Source: an uncultured Spirochaetaceae bacterium (GTDB lineage Bacteria > Spirochaetota > Spirochaetia > Sphaerochaetales > Sphaerochaetaceae). Taken from it: a stretch of DNA of 8,113 nucleotides. The notes beneath the pieces are model-generated. The model made no database searches. It saw only the letters and a program-made list of their open reading frames with translations, and was not told where the DNA came from. Made by a program: the position numbers and the translations under genes. Every line of letters starts with the position of its first letter. The stretch's first letter is position 1. The stretch is from the NCBI GenBank assembly GCA_946414625.1, contig CAMKPI010000069.1, positions 1 to 8,113 of the forward strand, given 5' to 3'. Of this stretch, positions 5,303-8,113 are shown piece by piece.

Positions 5303-6895
5303 ATGAGTGAAAGCACAAACGGATATGCGATCCAGATGCTGGGGGTGACGAAAACCTTTCCAGGAATTATCGCAAACGACAATGTAACCTTGGAAGTCAA
5401 GGAAAACGAGGTGCATGCGATTCTCGGGGAGAACGGAGCGGGGAAAAGCACCCTGATGTCTGTCCTCTTCGGCTCCTATGCGCCGGACGGGGGAAAGATC
5501 CTCATTCATGGCAGGGAAGTCAAAATTTCAAATCCCAATGTCGCGACTTCTCTCGGGATTGGAATGGTTCATCAGCATTTCAAGCTGGTTCATAACTATA
5601 CCGTGACAGAGAACATCGTTCTTGGACGTGAGCCGAAGAAGGGACTCGTGCTTTCTCTGGGTGAAGCGGAGAAGAAGGTTGCCGCGCTTTCCGACAAGTA
5701 TGGTCTCCAGGTGGATCCGAAAGCGAAGATCGAGGACATAACGGTCGGGCAACAGCAGAGAGTCGAAATTCTGAAAACCCTGTATTCCGACTCCGACATC
5801 ATAATTCTTGATGAGCCGTCCGCCGTGCTTACCCCGCAGGAGATAGATGAGCTACTCGACATCATCCGACTTCTGCAAAAAGAGGGGAAGACGATTGTCA
5901 TAATCACCCATAAGCTCAACGAGATCAAGGCTGTTGCGAACCGCTGCACAATCCTCCGCAGGGGAAAGTCTGTGGGCTGCATAGACATCACCCCAGAGAC
6001 GAGCGAACAGGAGCTGGCAACGCTGATGGTGGGTCGCCCCGTCAAGTTCGACGTTGACAAGAAGCCGTTCAATCCCGGCAGGAAGATTCTTGAAATAAAA
6101 GACATTTCCGTGAACAACGCCCTTGGTGTGGAAAAGGTTCACGATTTCAGCCTCGACATCCATGCGGGCGAGATTGTGGGAATCGCGGGAGTGGACGGGA
6201 ACGGTCAGACAGAGCTCCTGTATGCGCTCTCCGGGCTTTCTCCCATCACAAAGGGGCAGATTCTTCTCAACGGCGAGGATATCTCCAGAAAATCCATACG
6301 CCAGCGCGTGGAGTTGGGGCTTGGGCACATCCCTGAGGATCGCCACAAGCACGGCATGGTCGGAGGCCTTACAATCGCCGAAAACACCGTTCTGAAGGAT
6401 TTTTATACAAATAAGTATACCGGTAAATTCGGCGTTCTTAAAAACGACGAAATCTACAAGAATTCCGATGCTCTCATAGAGCAGTTTGATGTCCGTTCCG
6501 GTCAGGGATCGGTGACTCCCGCCGGCAGCCTGTCCGGCGGAAACCAGCAGAAGGTCATCATCGCACGGGAAATTTCTCTTTCACCGGACGCACTCCTTGT
6601 GGCACAGCCGACGCGAGGCTTGGATGTCGGAGCCATCGAGTACATACGAAAGCGTATCATTGCCGAGCGCGAGAAAGGCAAGGCTATACTCCTTGTCAGT
6701 TTTGAGCTTGACGAGATCATGAGTCTTTGCGATCGTATAGCGGCAATAAGCAAGGGATCGATTGTCGGCATATTCGGCGAGGGTGAGAAGACCGCATCCG
6801 AAATTGGCCTGATGATGGCGGGAGTCAAGTCCTCGGCAAAGGGAGCAGGCAGACCGGGTTCCGCTGCTGCTTCGGATTCTGGCACGGACAGGTAG
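5303..6895 (+). CDS. Two-domain ABC ATPase of the BMP/nucleoside transporter (PnrC/NupO/RbsA-like)
   Basis: The protein has 530 residues with two fused nucleotide-binding domains. Domain 1 is complete: Walker A GENGAGKS (42-49), Q-loop Q91, signature VGQQQR (148-153), Walker B IIILDE (166-171) and switch His203. Domain 2 has a Walker A without lysine, GVDGNGQTE (296-304), an intact signature LSGGNQQK (410-417), and LLVAQPTRGLD (431-441), where the Walker B Asp-Glu pair is Ala-Gln. Degenerate second domains of this kind are usual in the sugar/nucleoside (MglA/RbsA, YufO) family, so one active site probably powers the pump. It works on the cytoplasmic face with the two permeases downstream. ATG 5303 is chosen because GGAG (5294-5297) sits five bases before it; the in-frame TTG at 5282 has no such support. 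The tail after about 510 is Gly/Ala/Ser-rich and looks disordered. Confidence 0.93.
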   Translation: MSESTNGYAIQMLGVTKTFPGIIANDNVTLEVKENEVHAILGENGAGKSTLMSVLFGSYAPDGGKILIHGREVKISNPNVATSLGIGMVHQHFKLVHNYTVTENIVLGREPKKGLVLSLGEAEKKVAALSDKYGLQVDPKAKIEDITVGQQQRVEILKTLYSDSDIIILDEPSAVLTPQEIDELLDIIRLLQKEGKTIVIITHKLNEIKAVANRCTILRRGKSVGCIDITPETSEQELATLMVGRPVKFDVDKKPFNPGRKILEIKDISVNNALGVEKVHDFSLDIHAGEIVGIAGVDGNGQTELLYALSGLSPITKGQILLNGEDISRKSIRQRVELGLGHIPEDRHKHGMVGGLTIAENTVLKDFYTNKYTGKFGVLKNDEIYKNSDALIEQFDVRSGQGSVTPAGSLSGGNQQKVIIAREISLSPDALLVAQPTRGLDVGAIEYIRKRIIAEREKGKAILLVSFELDEIMSLCDRIAAISKGSIVGIFGEGEKTASEIGLMMAGVKSSAKGAGRPGSAAASDSGTDR

Positions 6896-6909
6896 GAGGA
6901 GGCGAGAGA

Positions 6910-7089
6910 ATGAGTGGCAATAGAAACAAGGAAAAAAAGACCTCCTTCATTGATTGGTTCCTTTCGAGCGACAAGCGTCGCCGTCGTTCTGTTGGGAATA
7001 CTTGTGGGGACGGTAATCGTCGCATGCGTCGGCAAGAATCCGGCGAATCTTTTCAAAGCAATCTGGCAGAGCTTTGTCGGTCAGTATAA
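6910..7089 (+). other. Out-of-phase reading frame with the best ribosome site at the permease 5' end
   Basis: ATG 6910 follows GGAGG (6898-6902) by seven bases, the best start context at this junction. Its frame begins MSGNRNKEKKTSFIDWF and continues LSSDKRR, a plausible charged permease N-terminus with ordinary codons. It then departs from the permease frame and stops at TAA 7087-7089. A net one-base deletion in the 6976-6987 CGTCGCCGTCGT stretch would join it directly to VVLLGILVG of the permease. A seven-A run (6932-6938) is a second possible slip site. Confidence 0.5.
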
Positions 7090-8050
7090 CCGGGGAATGG
7101 GGCGTTGGAGCTTCTCTCCGCTTGGAAACACACTTACATACGCAATCCCGTATGTTCTTTGCGGACTTTCCATGGGTTTTGCCAACCGCGTGGGCATGTT
7201 CAACATCGGAGCGGAGGGACAGTACATGATGGGAATGCTTGCCGCGCATGCGGTGGCGGTGTGTGTTCCGTCATTCCCGGGTCAGTGGCTCCTTTGCATA
7301 GCGTTTGCCATAGTCGCCGGAGCGATATGGGGCGGCATCGTCGGTGTATTGAAGGCTCGGTTCAAAATCTCCGAGGTTGTCGCAACGATAATGCTTAACT
7401 ACATCGCGCTGTATCTGTACAGGCTTGTTGCTCTGTACATCCTGCCGGAGGGAATTTCAAACAAGACTTATCAGACGGCGCCTCTTGCCACGGGCTCACT
7501 TCTTCGCGGTATCGGAATAAGCGTCAGGAACGGAGTCGTTGTCCTGGGAGATTTCCAGCTGAATATAGGCTTCGTGTTCATGCTGATTGCTGTTGTCGCG
7601 TTCTGGTTCATCATGGAGAAGACAAGGCTCGGTTTCAGCCTCCGTGCCACCGGTTTCAACAAGGAAGCGGCTCGCTGCTCGGGCATAAACGACACGAGCG
7701 CGATCTCTACCGCCATGGCGATATCCGGAGCGTTTGCGGGGCTTGCCGGCGCGTGCGTCCTGTTGGGTTCTCTCAGATTCGGAAGAATCATCCAGAGTCA
7801 GGACAACTACGGCTTCATGGGAATCGCGGTGGCTCTTGTCGGCAACAGCAAGGCCTTGGGAACGCTTATCGCGGGTATCCTGTTCGGAGCGCTTAGGAGC
7901 GCCTACAGCCTCATGCAGTTCATGAACATCCCGCGCGAGGTTGTAAATATCATTGAGGGCTTGATCGTTATCTTCATTGCCCTCCGCTCCGGTCTTGAGA
8001 TTGTCAAGGCCTACAGGGCGAAGCAGCTTCTGAAGAAGGAGGCAAGGTAA
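6914..8050 (+). CDS. BMP/nucleoside ABC transporter permease 1 (BPD_transp_2; PnrD/NupP-like)
   Basis: The frame reads 378 residues from GTG 6914 to TAA 8048-8050. The body is a typical BPD_transp_2 inner-membrane permease: first hydrophobic segment about 21-38, FNIGAEGQYMMG (96-107), SEVVATIMLNYIA (153-165), TRLGFSLRATGFNKEAARCSGI (in 237-258), and GIAVALVGN (303-311) near the C-terminus. It should form half of the channel with the product starting at 8050. The N-terminus is uncertain. A strong AGGAGGAGG (6894-6902) is ideally placed for ATG 6910, which is one base out of phase with this frame; GTG 6914 is 11 bases from the site. Either GTG is the true start, or the gene carries or appears to carry a one-base shift between 6932 and 6990. 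The gene body from about residue 21 is secure. Confidence 0.88.
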   Translation: MAIETRKKRPPSLIGSFRATSVAVVLLGILVGTVIVACVGKNPANLFKAIWQSFVGQYNRGMGRWSFSPLGNTLTYAIPYVLCGLSMGFANRVGMFNIGAEGQYMMGMLAAHAVAVCVPSFPGQWLLCIAFAIVAGAIWGGIVGVLKARFKISEVVATIMLNYIALYLYRLVALYILPEGISNKTYQTAPLATGSLLRGIGISVRNGVVVLGDFQLNIGFVFMLIAVVAFWFIMEKTRLGFSLRATGFNKEAARCSGINDTSAISTAMAISGAFAGLAGACVLLGSLRFGRIIQSQDNYGFMGIAVALVGNSKALGTLIAGILFGALRSAYSLMQFMNIPREVVNIIEGLIVIFIALRSGLEIVKAYRAKQLLKKEAR

Positions 8051-8113
8051 TGAACATTCTTTCAATGATTCCCACAATAATGATGGTTGTCGCACCGATT
8101 CTCATCACGGCGG
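8050..8113 (+). CDS. Permease 2 of the BMP/nucleoside ABC transporter (partial, 3' cut off)
   Basis: ATG 8050 overlaps the TAA of the previous permease (TAATG), indicating translational coupling. AAGGAGG (8036-8042) lies seven bases upstream. The visible 21 residues, MNILSMIPTIMMVVAPILIT and one more Ala, are a short N-terminus running straight into a hydrophobic segment, typical of the second BPD_transp_2 permease (PnrE/NupQ type) that pairs with the upstream permease. The assignment rests on position and this short segment. Confidence 0.8.
   Translation, partial: MNILSMIPTIMMVVAPILITA

Overview
The window looks like chromosomal DNA of a double-membraned bacterium with roughly balanced base composition. 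I favour a spirochaete of the Treponema group. The main reason is the binding lipoprotein at 4011-5138, which resembles the treponemal TmpC/PnrA proteins. The thiamine-binding protein also has an ordinary cleavable signal peptide, which implies a periplasm. This assignment is inference; no rRNA or other marker is present. All genes are on the + strand.

Layout. 1-203 is the 3' end of a gene for a RecB/AddA-type nuclease domain. A good promoter (317-345) precedes a tRNA gene with anticodon CAT at 411-483, best read as tRNA-Ile2 (lysidine type) rather than elongator Met. About 50 bases later begins a TPP (thiamine pyrophosphate) riboswitch (about 537-663). Its last helix contains the ribosome binding site of thiB (665-1807). 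thiP (1807-3597) follows with overlapping stop and start codons. No thiQ ATPase gene follows. 3598-4010 holds no convincing gene, but ends in a perfect 16-base palindrome beside a promoter.

4011-8113 is a second transport operon of the BMP / purine-nucleoside (PnrABCDE, NupNOPQ-like) type: a binding lipoprotein (4011-5138), an intergenic region with two strong RNA stem-loops (5140-5258), a two-domain ATPase (5303-6895), a first permease (6914-8050) and the start of a second permease (8050 to the window edge). The lipoprotein should capture a nucleoside-like ligand in the periplasm, the two permeases form the channel, and the tandem ATPase drives import.

The two systems suggest a cell that takes up thiamine and nucleosides from its surroundings. 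The main points for a second look are: the compact riboswitch whose conserved 3' strand doubles as the Shine-Dalgarno sequence; a basic N-terminal extension on ThiP with a tandem 39-base duplication; the missing thiQ; the palindrome at the nucleoside promoter; the intercistronic stem-loops; and a reading-frame conflict at the start of the first permease, where the well-placed ATG is in a different frame from the gene body. I see no clearly new multi-gene system; the novelty is mainly regulatory and structural.
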